Source: Methylobacterium sp. E-005
GTDB lineage: Bacteria; Pseudomonadota; Alphaproteobacteria; Rhizobiales; Beijerinckiaceae
Direction: 5' to 3'
DNA: 64,000 bases
Assembly: GCF_022829725.1 (NCBI RefSeq)
Contig: NZ_JAKSYG010000212.1
Span: 1 to 64,000, forward strand
A program made the translations under genes and the position numbers. The notes beneath the pieces are model-generated. The model saw only the letters and a list, made by a program, of their open reading frames with translations, ran no database searches and was not told the origin of the DNA. Numbering within the stretch: the first letter of the stretch is position 1; each line of letters opens with the position of its first letter. Positions 50,877-62,416 of this stretch are shown here, piece after piece.

Positions 50877-51877
50877 ACGTTCAGCTCAACAAGGCCGCCC
50901 TCAGCCAAGCGACCCAGCTCCGCGCCGAGGCCGCGATCGAGCCCGATGCCGTCATCACCGCACCGGCCAAGAAGGAAACGCAGATCATCGCGATCTACGG
51001 CAAGGGCGGCATCGGCAAGTCGTTCACGCTGGCCAACCTCAGCTACATGATGGCCCAGCAGGGCAAGAAGGTCCTGCTGATCGGCTGCGACCCGAAGAGC
51101 GACACGACCTCGCTCCTGTTCGGCGGCAAGGCCTGCCCGACCATCATCGAGACCTCGACCAGGAAGAAGCTTGCCGGCGAGGCGGTCGCGATCGGCGACG
51201 TCTGCTTCAAGCGCGACGGCGTCTACGCCATGGAGCTCGGCGGCCCCGAGGTCGGGCGCGGCTGCGGCGGGCGCGGCATCATCCACGGCTTCGAGCTGCT
51301 GGAGAAGCTGGGCTTCCACGAGTGGGGCTTCGATTTCGTCCTGCTCGACTTCCTGGGCGATGTGGTCTGCGGCGGCTTCGGCCTGCCGATCGCCCGGGAC
51401 ATGTGCCAGAAGGTCATCGTCGTCGGCTCGAACGACCTGCAATCGCTCTACGTCGCCAACAACGTCTGCTCGGCGGTGGAGTATTTCCGCAAGCTCGGCG
51501 GCAATGTCGGCGTCGGCGGCCTCGTGATCAACAAGGATGACGGCACCGGCGAGGCGCAGGCCTTCGCGGAGGCCGCCGGCATCCCGATCCTCGCCTCGAT
51601 CCCGGCCGACGAGGACATCCGTCGCAAGAGCGCGAACTACGAGATCATCGGCAAGCCGGACGGGCGCTGGGGCGACCTGTTCTCTGAACTCGCCGCCAAC
51701 GTCGCGGAGGCCGCGCCGCACCGCCCGACGCCGCTCACGCAGGACGGGCTGCTCGGCCTGTTCTCCAGCGAGACCACGGGCCGCGACGTGGTCCTGGTCC
51801 CCGCGACTCAGGAGGACATGTGCGGCGTCGCCCAGGTGACCAAGCCGTCCCTCGAAGTCGTGTACGACGAGGTCTGA
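50873..51877 (+). CDS. bchX: Chlorophyllide a reductase iron protein
   Basis: 334-residue NifH-like ATPase that feeds electrons to BchYZ. P-loop IIAIYGKGGIGKSFTLANLS (residues 43-50 GKGGIGKS), LIGCDPKSDTTSLLFGGKAC, and the two cluster-ligating Cys regions GRGCGGRG and GDVVCGGFGLP. N-terminal extension of about 37 residues is typical of BchX and distinguishes it from BchL. GTG 50873 overlaps the bchC stop. Confidence 0.97.
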   Translation: MNVQLNKAALSQATQLRAEAAIEPDAVITAPAKKETQIIAIYGKGGIGKSFTLANLSYMMAQQGKKVLLIGCDPKSDTTSLLFGGKACPTIIETSTRKKLAGEAVAIGDVCFKRDGVYAMELGGPEVGRGCGGRGIIHGFELLEKLGFHEWGFDFVLLDFLGDVVCGGFGLPIARDMCQKVIVVGSNDLQSLYVANNVCSAVEYFRKLGGNVGVGGLVINKDDGTGEAQAFAEAAGIPILASIPADEDIRRKSANYEIIGKPDGRWGDLFSELAANVAEAAPHRPTPLTQDGLLGLFSSETTGRDVVLVPATQEDMCGVAQVTKPSLEVVYDEV

Positions 51878-51882
51878 CGCGC

Positions 51883-53412
51883 ATGGCCGTCTCCCTCGAC
51901 ATCGCCGATCTGCGGGCCCGCAAGGCGCCGGCCACCATCGATCTCGCCGCCGCGCAGGCCGACGGGCTCGGCTGTCACGCCGGCAAGGACGCGATGGTGG
52001 CGGCCGCGGAAGCCGCGGGCATGTCGGAGACGCTGGCGCAGCTGCGCAGCGACTATCCACAGGGGCCGCACGACCAGCCGCAGAGCATGTGCCCCGCCTT
52101 CGGCTCCCTGCGGGTCGGGTTGCGCATGCGCCGCACCGCCACGATCCTCTCGGGCAGCGCCTGCTGCGTCTACGGCCTGACCTTCACGTCGCATTTCTAC
52201 GGGGCGAAGCGCAGCGTCGGCTACGTGCCGTTCAATTCGGAGACGCTGGTCACCGGCAAGCTGTTCGAGGACATCCGCGAGGCGGTCCACGCCACCGCGA
52301 AGCCTGAGGATTACGACGTTGTCGTCGTCATCAACCTCTGCGTACCGACCGCCTCGGGGGTGCCGCTCCGTCTCCTGCCAAAAGAAATTGGCGGCGTCCG
52401 GGTGATCGGCATCGACGTGCCGGGATTCGGCGTCCCGACCCATGCCGAAGCCAAGGATGTCCTGGCCGGCGCCATGCTGAAGGTCGCTCGTGCGGAGGCC
52501 GAGCAGGGTCCGGTTGCAGCACCCCGCGGCGGCCGTTCGGAGCGCCCGAGCGTAGCGCTGCTGGGCGAGGTGTTTCCGGCCGATCCGGTGGTGATCGGCG
52601 GGCTGTTGGAGCCCCTGGGGCTGTCGGCCGGGCCGGTGGTGCCGACCCGCGAGTGGCGCGAACTCTACGCCGCCCTCGATTGCGCCGCGGTGGCCGCCAT
52701 CCATCCATTTTACACGGCCTCGCTCCGCGAGTTCGAAGCGGCCGGTCGCCCGATCGTCGGCTCGGCCCCGGTGGGGGTCGACGGCACCGCCGACTGGCTC
52801 GACCGGATCGGCGAGGCCTGCGGCGTGCCCCGCGCCACCGTCGAGTCGGCCAAGAACCGGATCCTGCCGGGCATCCGCGGTGCCCTCGGCGCCATGCCGA
52901 TCAAGGGCCGGATCACGCTCTCGGGCTACGAGGGCTCGGAACTGCTGGTGGCGCGCCTCCTCGTCGAGAGCGGCGCCGAGGTGCCCTATGTCGGCACCGC
53001 CTGCCCGCGCACGCCCTGGTCGGAGGCCGATCGCGACTGGCTGGAAGCCCGCGGCACGCAGGTGCAGTACCGGGCCTCGCTGGAGGACGATCTCTACGCG
53101 CTCGAGTCGCTCAAGCCCGATCTCGCGATCGGCACGACACCGGTGGTGCAGCGGGCCAAGGAGCGCGGCACCCCGGCGCTCTACTTCACCAACCTGATCT
53201 CGGCGCGCCCGCTCATGGGCGCGGCCGGCGCCGGATCGCTCGCCACGGTGATCAACGCCGCGCTGGGCAACATGGCGCGGTTCGACGCCATGCGCGACTT
53301 TTTCAAGGGCGTCGGCACCGGACATGCCGCCGGCGTCTGGCAGGAGGTCCCGCAGAAGCGTCAGGGCCCGAAGATCGAGGGCCCCAAGAAGCCGATCGGG
53401 GAGATGGCCTGA
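51883..53412 (+). CDS. bchY: Chlorophyllide a reductase subunit Y
   Basis: 509-residue NifD-like subunit of chlorophyllide a reductase. Cluster-binding Cys are visible in SMCPAFGSLRVGLRMRRTAT, GSACCVYGLTFTSHFYGAKR and VINLCVPTASGVPLRLLPKE. ATG 51883 gives MAVSLDIADLRARKAPAT. Its TGA shares one base with the bchZ ATG. Confidence 0.97.
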   Translation: MAVSLDIADLRARKAPATIDLAAAQADGLGCHAGKDAMVAAAEAAGMSETLAQLRSDYPQGPHDQPQSMCPAFGSLRVGLRMRRTATILSGSACCVYGLTFTSHFYGAKRSVGYVPFNSETLVTGKLFEDIREAVHATAKPEDYDVVVVINLCVPTASGVPLRLLPKEIGGVRVIGIDVPGFGVPTHAEAKDVLAGAMLKVARAEAEQGPVAAPRGGRSERPSVALLGEVFPADPVVIGGLLEPLGLSAGPVVPTREWRELYAALDCAAVAAIHPFYTASLREFEAAGRPIVGSAPVGVDGTADWLDRIGEACGVPRATVESAKNRILPGIRGALGAMPIKGRITLSGYEGSELLVARLLVESGAEVPYVGTACPRTPWSEADRDWLEARGTQVQYRASLEDDLYALESLKPDLAIGTTPVVQRAKERGTPALYFTNLISARPLMGAAGAGSLATVINAALGNMARFDAMRDFFKGVGTGHAAGVWQEVPQKRQGPKIEGPKKPIGEMA

Positions 53413-54878
53413 TGCTCATCCTCGATCACGACAGGGCCGGCGGCTACTGGGGCGCGGTCTACGTCTTCACGGCGATCAAGGGCCTGCAGGTCGTCATCGA
53501 CGGTCCCGTCGGCTGCGAGAACCTGCCGGTGACTTCGGTGCTGCACTACACCGACGCGCTGCCGCCGCATGAATTGCCGATCGTCGTCACCGGCCTCGCC
53601 GAGGAAGAACTCGGTCGCCACGGCACCGAGGGTGCCATGAAGCGCGCCCACGCCACCCTGGATCCGGGCCAGCCCAGCGTGGTGGTGACCGGCTCCATCG
53701 CCGAGATGATCGGCGGCGGCGTGACGCCGGAGGGCACCGGCCTCCAGCGCTTCCTGCCGCGCACCATCGACGAGGACCAGTGGCAGGCGGCCGACCGGGC
53801 CATGCGCTGGCTCTGGCAGGAATACGGGGCCAAGAAATTCGCGAAGTCGGGCATCCCGGCCCGGCCCGAGAGGAAGCCCGGCGAGAAGCCGCGGGTGAAC
53901 CTGATCGGCCCGGCCTACGGCACGTTCAACATGCCCTCCGACCTCGCCGAGATCCGGCGGCTGGTCGAGGGGATCGGCGCCGAGGTGAATCTGACCTTCC
54001 CGCTCGGCGCGCACCTCGCGGACGTGCCCAAGCTCGTGAATGCCGACGCCAATATCTGCCTCTACCGGGAGTTCGGCCGGTTGCTCTGCGAGGATCTGGA
54101 GCGGCCCTACCTGCAGGCGCCGATCGGCGTGCTCTCGACCACCAAGTTCCTGCGCTCGCTCGGTGCGACCCTCGGCCTCGATCCGGAGCCGTTCATCGAG
54201 CGCGAGCGCCACACCACGATCAAGCCGATCTGGGATCTCTGGCGCTCGGTAACGCAGGATTTCTTTGGGACCGCGAGCTTCGGCATCGTCGCGACCGAGA
54301 CCTACGCCCGCGGTGTGCGCCATTTCCTCGAAGACGAGATGGGCTTGCCCTGCCACTTCGCCTTCGGACGCTCGGCCGGGCTGAAACCCGACAACGCGGC
54401 CGTTCGCGCTGCCATCGCCGCCAAGCCTCCGTTGGTGCTGTTCGGCTCGTTCAACGAGCGGATGTACCTCGCGGAGTGCGGTGCCCGAGCGACTTACGTG
54501 CCAGCCTCGTTCCCCGGGGCGATCATCCGGCGGCACACCGGTACGCCGTTCATGGGCTACGCCGGCGCGACCTATCTCGTGCAGGAAGTCTGCAACGCCC
54601 TGTTCGACACGCTCTTCCACATCCTGCCGCTCGCCCGCGACATGGACAAGGTCGAGGCCACCCCGGCGCGGCGCCACGCGGAGCTGCCCTGGGACGAGGC
54701 TGCCCGGCAAGCGCTGGAAGCCCTGGTCGAGGCGCAGCCGGTGCTCGCCCGCATCTCGGCCGCCAAGCGCCTGCGCGACGCCGCCGAGCGCGCCGCCCGC
54801 GATGCCGATTCCGATGCCGTGGCGCCCGCCCATGTGGCGCGCGCCCGTGCCGACTTCGCCGGGGGGATCCCCGCGTGA
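53412..54878 (+). CDS. bchZ: Chlorophyllide a reductase subunit Z
   Basis: 488-residue NifK-like subunit. Starts MLILDHDRAGGYWGAVYVFT; PVGCENLPVTSVLHYTDALP, GSIAEMIGGGVTPEGTGLQR and YVPASFPGAIIRRHTGTPFM are diagnostic, and the C-terminal PWDEAARQALEALVEAQPVL matches BchZ. BchYZ reduce the chlorin B-ring to the bacteriochlorin. The next gene (pufQ) starts 35 bases downstream. Confidence 0.97.
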   Translation: MLILDHDRAGGYWGAVYVFTAIKGLQVVIDGPVGCENLPVTSVLHYTDALPPHELPIVVTGLAEEELGRHGTEGAMKRAHATLDPGQPSVVVTGSIAEMIGGGVTPEGTGLQRFLPRTIDEDQWQAADRAMRWLWQEYGAKKFAKSGIPARPERKPGEKPRVNLIGPAYGTFNMPSDLAEIRRLVEGIGAEVNLTFPLGAHLADVPKLVNADANICLYREFGRLLCEDLERPYLQAPIGVLSTTKFLRSLGATLGLDPEPFIERERHTTIKPIWDLWRSVTQDFFGTASFGIVATETYARGVRHFLEDEMGLPCHFAFGRSAGLKPDNAAVRAAIAAKPPLVLFGSFNERMYLAECGARATYVPASFPGAIIRRHTGTPFMGYAGATYLVQEVCNALFDTLFHILPLARDMDKVEATPARRHAELPWDEAARQALEALVEAQPVLARISAAKRLRDAAERAARDADSDAVAPAHVARARADFAGGIPA

Positions 54879-54913
54879 CCCTGCCTTTCCCAATCCCCAG
54901 AGGAGACCTGACG

Positions 54914-55135
54914 ATGCGCACGATGGTCCCGACCGCCCGCCAGCACCAAGAAGAGATCCAGTTCCGGCTGATCCTGGCGGCGACCTACCCGTTCTTCCTC
55001 GCCGCCGCCACGCTGAACCGGTTCCGGCCCGCCCGCGAGGTCGCCCGTCCGGGCCTCGTGCCGGCGCGGCGGTCCGTCTTCGGGGAGGCCCGCGCCATGG
55101 CGGTTCAGGCCATCCCCTTCGCCTTCATGGGCTGA
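54914..55135 (+). CDS. pufQ: PufQ
   Basis: 73-residue small protein between bchZ and pufB, the canonical pufQ position. MRTMVPTARQHQEEIQFRLI is followed by one hydrophobic segment (LILAATYPFFLAAATLNRF), then a basic linker and a second weak hydrophobic end (AVQAIPFAFMG). Good ribosome site AGGAGACCTGACG. PufQ aids bacteriochlorophyll delivery to nascent complexes. Assigned mainly from position, size and hydrophobicity pattern. Confidence 0.75.
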   Translation: MRTMVPTARQHQEEIQFRLILAATYPFFLAAATLNRFRPAREVARPGLVPARRSVFGEARAMAVQAIPFAFMG

Positions 55136-55217
55136 TTGCCCTGATCGAGATGCTTCCGTCCGGTGACGCGGGGGAAGTCGAGCCGGGGGCGCCGCGAGGT
55201 CTCACGGCTGTACCCGT

Positions 55218-55237
55218 CGCGCCTCGCCAGAGGCGCG
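55218..55237 (+). promoter_or_regulatory. Hairpin upstream of pufB
   Basis: 8 bp perfect stem CGCGCCTC / GAGGCGCG, tetraloop GCCA, about 23 bases before the pufB ATG. A 5' hairpin that stabilises the pufBA transcript is known in Rhodobacter; same placement here. Confidence 0.6.
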
Positions 55238-55260
55238 GCCAACACACGGAGGTCTGAACG

Positions 55261-55497
55261 ATGGCGAGTGGACCCGTCACAACAGAAAGACCGAGCAGCC
55301 TGTCCGGGCTGACGGAACCGGAAGCCAAGGAGTTCCACGCGATCTTCCTGACGAGCTTCCTCATCTTCACGGCGATCGCCGTGGTCGCCCACATCCTCGT
55401 GTGGCTGTGGCGTCCGTGGCTCCCTGGACCGCAGGGCTACGCCTCCCTTGAGGGCGTCCGCGATGCGGCCCACGCCCTCGTCACGATGATCGGCTGA
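55261..55497 (+). CDS. pufB: LH1 antenna beta polypeptide
   Basis: 78 residues. SGLTEPEAKEFHAIFLTSFL then IFTAIAVVAHILVWLWRPWL: H26 conserved and H44 binds bacteriochlorophyll. The C-terminal extension after WRPWLPG (GPQGYASLEGVRDAAHALVT) makes it longer than most LH1 beta chains (about 48-70). GGAGG ribosome site. Membrane antenna around the reaction centre. Confidence 0.97.
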   Translation: MASGPVTTERPSSLSGLTEPEAKEFHAIFLTSFLIFTAIAVVAHILVWLWRPWLPGPQGYASLEGVRDAAHALVTMIG

Positions 55498-55507
55498 GGA
55501 GGCTCGA

Positions 55508-55696
55508 ATGCACAAGGTCTGGTTGCTGTTCGATCCGCGGCGCACGCTGGTGGCTCTGTTCACCTTCCTCTTCATCCTGGCGCTGCTGATCCACTTCATT
55601 CTGCTCTCGACCGACCGGTTCAACTGGCTGGAAGGTCCGAAGGCCAACAAGCAGGCGAACGCCATCACGCTGGCGCTGCCGCAACTGCCGGCCTGA
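55508..55696 (+). CDS. pufA: LH1 antenna alpha polypeptide
   Basis: 62 residues. MHKVWLLFDPRRTLVALFTF and ILALLIHFILLSTDRFNWLE; H29 is the bacteriochlorophyll ligand. Ten bases after pufB. Pairs with PufB to form the LH1 ring. Confidence 0.97.
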   Translation: MHKVWLLFDPRRTLVALFTFLFILALLIHFILLSTDRFNWLEGPKANKQANAITLALPQLPA

Positions 55697-55707
55697 CGTC
55701 CGGTCCG

Positions 55708-55733
55708 GACCGCGGCGCGCGAGGGCCGCGGTC
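55708..55733 (+). promoter_or_regulatory. pufA-pufL intercistronic hairpin
   Basis: 9 bp stem GACCGCGGC / GCCGCGGTC with an 8 base loop. Such hairpins after pufA protect the pufBA mRNA from 3' decay and set the LH1:RC ratio in purple bacteria. No T-tract. Confidence 0.75.
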
Positions 55734-55772
55734 ACCCCTGTCTTCTCTCGGCCTGATCGAGGAGCCGCCGCC

Positions 55773-56597
55773 ATGGCGATGCTGAGCTTCGAGCGCAAAT
55801 ACAGGATCCGCGGCGGCACGCTGCTCGGCGGCGACCTGTTCGACTTCTGGGTCGGACCGTTCTTCGTCGGATTCTTCGGCGTCGTCGGGCTGTTCTTCAC
55901 CGTGCTCGGCACGGCGCTGGTGATCTACGGCGCGGCGATCGGGCCGACCTGGAACATCTGGCAGATCAACATCGCGCCGCCCGACATCAGCTATGGCCTG
56001 AAGCTCGCGCCCCTCAAGGAAGGCGGCCTCTGGCAGATCATCACCATGTGCGCTCTGGGATCGTTCGTGTCCTGGGCTTTGCGCGAGGTGGAAATCTGCC
56101 GCAAGCTCGGCATCGGCTACCACGTGCCGGTGGCGTTCGGCATGGCGATCTTCGCCTATTTCACCCTGGTGGTGATCCGCCCGTTCCTGATGGGTGCCTG
56201 GGGCTACGGCTTCCCCTACGGTATCCTCAGCCACCTCGATTGGGTGTCCAACACCGGATACCAATATCTCCACTTCCACTACAATCCGGCGCACATGCTG
56301 GCGGTGACATTCTTCTTCACCACGACTTTGGCGCTCGCCATGCACGGCGGCCTGATCCTCTCGGCGACGAACCCGAAGAAGGGCGAGACCGTCAAGACGC
56401 CCGAGCACGAGGACACGTTCTTCCGCGATACGATCGGCTACTCCATCGGCACGCTGGGCGTGCATCGGCTCGGCCTGTTCCTGGCCCTGGCGGCAGGGTT
56501 CTGGAGCGCGGTCTGCATCGTGATCAGCGGCCCGTTCTGGACACAGGGCTGGCCGCAATGGTGGGGCTGGTGGCTCAACCTGCCGGTGTGGGGATGA
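55773..56597 (+). CDS. pufL: Photosynthetic reaction centre L subunit
   Basis: 274 residues, five TM helices. His ligands are H154, H174, H191 and H231, each one higher than in Rhodobacter sphaeroides (H153, H173, H190, H230): accessory bacteriochlorophyll, special pair and Fe ligands. GGLWQIITMCALGSFVSWAL and NPAHMLAVTFFFTTTLALAM are diagnostic. Integral membrane protein. Confidence 0.98.
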   Translation: MAMLSFERKYRIRGGTLLGGDLFDFWVGPFFVGFFGVVGLFFTVLGTALVIYGAAIGPTWNIWQINIAPPDISYGLKLAPLKEGGLWQIITMCALGSFVSWALREVEICRKLGIGYHVPVAFGMAIFAYFTLVVIRPFLMGAWGYGFPYGILSHLDWVSNTGYQYLHFHYNPAHMLAVTFFFTTTLALAMHGGLILSATNPKKGETVKTPEHEDTFFRDTIGYSIGTLGVHRLGLFLALAAGFWSAVCIVISGPFWTQGWPQWWGWWLNLPVWG

Positions 56598-56677
56598 GGG
56601 CGGCAAGGCAAGCGGCACGACACGGATAACACGGGGCCCGCCGCCGTCTGGGCGCGGATCCTCGGGGGAGGCAGGCC

Positions 56678-57658
56678 ATGGCCTATTATCAGAACATCTT
56701 CACGCAGGTTCAGGTACGCCCGCTGAAACCGGAACACGGGGTGCCGGTTTCGGTCGATGACCGGGTCGGCAAGCCATTCAACAGCTATCTGTTCGGGCTG
56801 ATCGGCAACAGTCAGGTTGGGCCGATCTACATCGGCTACATCGCGGCCCTGTCGATCACCTGCGGGCTGATCGCCTTCGAGATCATCGGGCTCAACATGT
56901 GGGCCTCGGTGAACTGGGATCCGATCCAGTTCGTCCGGCAATTGCCGTGGCTCGCCCTCGAACCACCGCTGCCCAAATACGGGCTCCGCGTGCTGCCGCC
57001 GCTGAACGAGGGCGGCTGGTGGCTGATCGCCGGTTTCTTCCTCACCGCCTCGATCCTGCTCTGGTGGGTCCATCTCTACCGGCGGGCGAGGGCGCTCGGG
57101 CTGGGCACCCATGTGCCGTGGGCCTTCGCGTCGGCGATCTGGCTCTACCTCGTCCTGGGCTTCATCCGCCCGGTCTTGATGGGCTCGTGGTCGGAGGCGG
57201 TGCCATTCGGCATCTTCCCGCATCTCGATTGGACGGCGGCATTCTCGCTCCGCTACGGAAACCTGTTCTACAACCCGTTCCACATGCTTTCGATCACGTT
57301 CCTCTACGGATCGACGCTCCTGTTCGCGATGCATGGCGGCACCATTCTGGCCTGCTCGCGCTACGGCGCCGAGCGCGAAATCGACCAGATCGTCGATCGC
57401 GGCACCGCCACCGAGCGCGCCGCCCTGTTCTGGCGCTGGACCATGGGCTTCAACGCCACGATGGAGTCGATCCACCGTTGGGCGTGGTGGTTCGCGGTGC
57501 TGACGACGCTGACCGGCGGCATCGGCATCCTGCTCACAGGCACCGTGGTCGACAATTGGTACCTCTGGGCGGTCAAGCACCACGTCGCCCCCAACTATCC
57601 GCAGGTCTACGGCCCGATCGTGGATCCCGCCCATCTCGCACCCGGCCCGAGGCCGTGA
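56678..57658 (+). CDS. pufM: Photosynthetic reaction centre M subunit
   Basis: 326 residues. Numbering equals R. sphaeroides M: H182, H202 (special pair), H219, E234 and H266 (Fe ligands), Y210, W252 (quinone A). The 80 base gap from pufL is longer than the near-overlap common elsewhere. GGAGG ribosome site. Confidence 0.98.
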   Translation: MAYYQNIFTQVQVRPLKPEHGVPVSVDDRVGKPFNSYLFGLIGNSQVGPIYIGYIAALSITCGLIAFEIIGLNMWASVNWDPIQFVRQLPWLALEPPLPKYGLRVLPPLNEGGWWLIAGFFLTASILLWWVHLYRRARALGLGTHVPWAFASAIWLYLVLGFIRPVLMGSWSEAVPFGIFPHLDWTAAFSLRYGNLFYNPFHMLSITFLYGSTLLFAMHGGTILACSRYGAEREIDQIVDRGTATERAALFWRWTMGFNATMESIHRWAWWFAVLTTLTGGIGILLTGTVVDNWYLWAVKHHVAPNYPQVYGPIVDPAHLAPGPRP

Positions 57659-57668
57659 GGAGGCCGTC

Positions 57669-58781
57669 ATGAAGACGATTCTGGCGGTTGTCGGAGGCGC
57701 GCTCGCGCTGTTCCTCACCATCGCGATGTTCGGTGGCGCGGGCTGGACCCATCCGCCCATGGCGGTCAAGCAGACCGGCTTTCGCGGCACCGCGATGGAC
57801 CTGATCCGTACCCGGGCCGGCAATGAGGCGCTGGCGGAGGCCAACCGGGCGCCGGCACCGGCCGATCCCGCGGAACCCGGCGGGGAGAAGGCCTCCGCGG
57901 TCTACGAGAACGTGCAGGTTCTCGGCGATCTTTCAGCTGAGCAGTTCAACCGCATCATGGTGTCGATCACCGAATGGGTCGCGCCGCAGCAGGGCTGCAC
58001 CTACTGCCACAGCACCGAAAACATGGCCTCCGACGAGCTCTACCAGAAGCGTGTCGCCCGGCGCATGTTTCAGATGACGCAATACATCAACTCGTCCTGG
58101 AAAGAGAATCACGTCCACGAGGCGGGCGTGACTTGCTACACCTGCCACCGGGGCAATCCGGTGCCGGCGAATATCTGGTTCGACCATCCGATCCAGGGCG
58201 CCGGGCGGTTCATCCCGCGCAACAACAGCCAGAACCTCGCCTCGCCTCAGGTCGGCAACACCTCGCTGCCCTACGACGTGTATCAGGCCTTCTACCAGCA
58301 CAAGGAGACGTCCGAGGATGCGATCCGGGTCAACGCCACCACGGCGCTGCCGGAATCCAAGGGCAAGCCGATCCAGGATGCCGAAAAGACGTTCGGCCTG
58401 ATGATCAGCATGTCGCAGTCCCTCGGCGTGAACTGCACCTTCTGCCACAACACCCGCTCGGTGGCGCAGTGGGATACGAGTACGCCCAATCGCGTCCACG
58501 CTTGGTATGGGATCCGCATGGTGCGGGACCTCAACCAGGACTACATGACGCCGCTCACCTCGACTTTCCCGCGCAACCGGCTCGGCGCGCTCGGGGACGC
58601 GCCGAAAATCTACTGCGCGACCTGCCACAACGGCGCCAACAAGCCGCTGAACGGTGCCAAGGTGATCGAGCCCTATCCGGAACTGTCGCACCCGACGGTC
58701 GCGGTGAACCTGCCGACCGGCGAGGCCAAGGATCCGATCCCGGGAACGCAGACGCCGACACCTATCCCGACAAAGCCATGA
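57669..58781 (+). CDS. pufC: Reaction-centre tetraheme cytochrome c
   Basis: 370 residues with four c-type haem motifs: CTYCH (110-114), CYTCH (156-160), CTFCH (256-260), CATCH (316-320). Re-reduces the special pair on the periplasmic side. N-terminus MKTILAVVGGALALFLTIAM has no lipobox Cys, so it is either cleaved or kept as an uncleaved helix anchor, unlike lipoprotein PufC of Blastochloris. Ends the puf operon. Confidence 0.97.
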   Translation: MKTILAVVGGALALFLTIAMFGGAGWTHPPMAVKQTGFRGTAMDLIRTRAGNEALAEANRAPAPADPAEPGGEKASAVYENVQVLGDLSAEQFNRIMVSITEWVAPQQGCTYCHSTENMASDELYQKRVARRMFQMTQYINSSWKENHVHEAGVTCYTCHRGNPVPANIWFDHPIQGAGRFIPRNNSQNLASPQVGNTSLPYDVYQAFYQHKETSEDAIRVNATTALPESKGKPIQDAEKTFGLMISMSQSLGVNCTFCHNTRSVAQWDTSTPNRVHAWYGIRMVRDLNQDYMTPLTSTFPRNRLGALGDAPKIYCATCHNGANKPLNGAKVIEPYPELSHPTVAVNLPTGEAKDPIPGTQTPTPIPTKP

Positions 58782-58788
58782 TGTGAGC

Positions 58789-58815
58789 GGCGGCGGAGCT
58801 TACGGCTCCGCCGCC
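58789..58815 (+). terminator. puf operon terminator hairpin
   Basis: 11 bp perfect stem GGCGGCGGAGC / GCTCCGCCGCC with a 5 base loop, 8 bases after the pufC stop. No T-run follows, as usual in high-GC genomes. Confidence 0.75.
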
Positions 58816-58888
58816 CGCAAGCCACAGGGAACCTCCGGCGGGTAAGGACGTCGATATCGACGGCCAAGCTCGGCCTTACGAGGCACCC

Positions 58889-59032
58889 ATGACGATCACC
58901 ATCTCGAATCTCCAGCCGCTCATCGCGATCCTGGCCGGGATCCTGATCCTCGTGATGCCGCGGCTCCTGAATTACATCGTCGCGATCTACCTGATCGTCA
59001 TCGGTGTCATCGGCCTGGGAATATTGCGCTGA
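58889..59032 (+). CDS. DUF3096-type small membrane protein (47 aa)
   Basis: ATG 58889 opens MTITISNLQPLIAILAGILI and continues LVMPRLLNYIVAIYLIVIGV, ending GLGILR: two hydrophobic helices joined by PRLLNY, matching the pattern of DUF3096 proteins. No close Shine-Dalgarno besides CGAGGC. It follows the puf terminator and has its own promoter presumably; unrelated to photosynthesis as far as is known. Confidence 0.8.
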   Translation: MTITISNLQPLIAILAGILILVMPRLLNYIVAIYLIVIGVIGLGILR

Positions 59033-59197
59033 GCCGCGGCGCGCCCGGGCGGGGGCGTCACGCCTGACAGACCGTCGCCACCGTCAGCCGCGTGCGCACA
59101 ACGCCATCGCGCGTTCATCTTGCGTTGCGGTGCGGGATGGTCCAACCCCGCCCATCAGCTCGGCCGGAGCCGGGCATCTGAGATGGACGGGATCGAC

Positions 59198-61888
<2,691 letters not shown>

Positions 61889-61897
61889 GCGACCCGG

Positions 61898-61917
61898 GGA
61901 GGGCGCGCGCGCCCTCC
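61898..61917 (+). terminator. ppdK terminator hairpin
   Basis: Perfect 20 base palindrome GGAGGGCGCGCGCGCCCTCC (8 bp stem, CGCG loop) 9 bases after the ppdK stop. Confidence 0.7.
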
Positions 61918-62075
61918 AACCAAGTCTCAACCAAGCACGAGAAAAGCCGTTGAAAATGCCGGCTCGCTCGACGAACTCGACCGGAGATCCGACGTTGACC
62001 TATTGAGCCGATGGATCGAGCGTGTCTCTTTTCGATCCGCGGCGGGTCTTACGTCACCCGTCAGAAGCACCGGCC

Positions 62076-62330
62076 ATGATCCGATCCGATCCCGCACCCC
62101 TGTGCCTCGGCGAACCGCCGGCCGTCGCCGTGGCACCCCGCGCCGCCATGCGCGCCTATCTGGCGCTCGTTGCAACGCTGGGCGGGGTGGTCACATGCGG
62201 GATGCTGATGATGTCGGTGGCAACCAACAGCGGCGCCGAGGCCGATCGTATCGCCTCGATGCAGGATGGCGGCTACGCGGCGACTCTGGTGGCGGCGCTG
62301 AGCATCAACCTCTCGAAGCCCCTGCGCTGA
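62076..62330 (+). CDS. Small membrane hypothetical protein (84 aa)
   Basis: MIRSDPAPLCLGEPPAVAVA, a single TM helix (YLALVATLGGVVTCGMLMMS), and a short outside tail ending SINLSKPLR. Starts at ATG 62076; ATG 62148 would begin at the membrane helix. Convergent with the DUF882 gene. No family recognised. Confidence 0.6.
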   Translation: MIRSDPAPLCLGEPPAVAVAPRAAMRAYLALVATLGGVVTCGMLMMSVATNSGAEADRIASMQDGGYAATLVAALSINLSKPLR

Positions 62331-62416
62331 CGTCTTCCGACCGGCCACCGCTCACAGCCGCCCAACCGGGATCCGGACCATAGACAGGTGCGGTCGGGGT
62401 TGCGACTTCGGTCAGC

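Noticed and set aside
50873..51877. Reading bchX as nitrogenase iron protein NifH
   Set aside because: The N-terminal extension and neighbours bchC, bchY and bchZ identify chlorophyllide reductase; no nifDK present.
53361..54893. A 510-codon frame antisense to bchZ
   Set aside because: Shadow frame without motifs opposite a certain gene.
58782..59197. A pufX gene after pufM or pufC
   Set aside because: No pufX-like frame; pufM is followed directly by pufC and a terminator. The only short gene is DUF3096-like.
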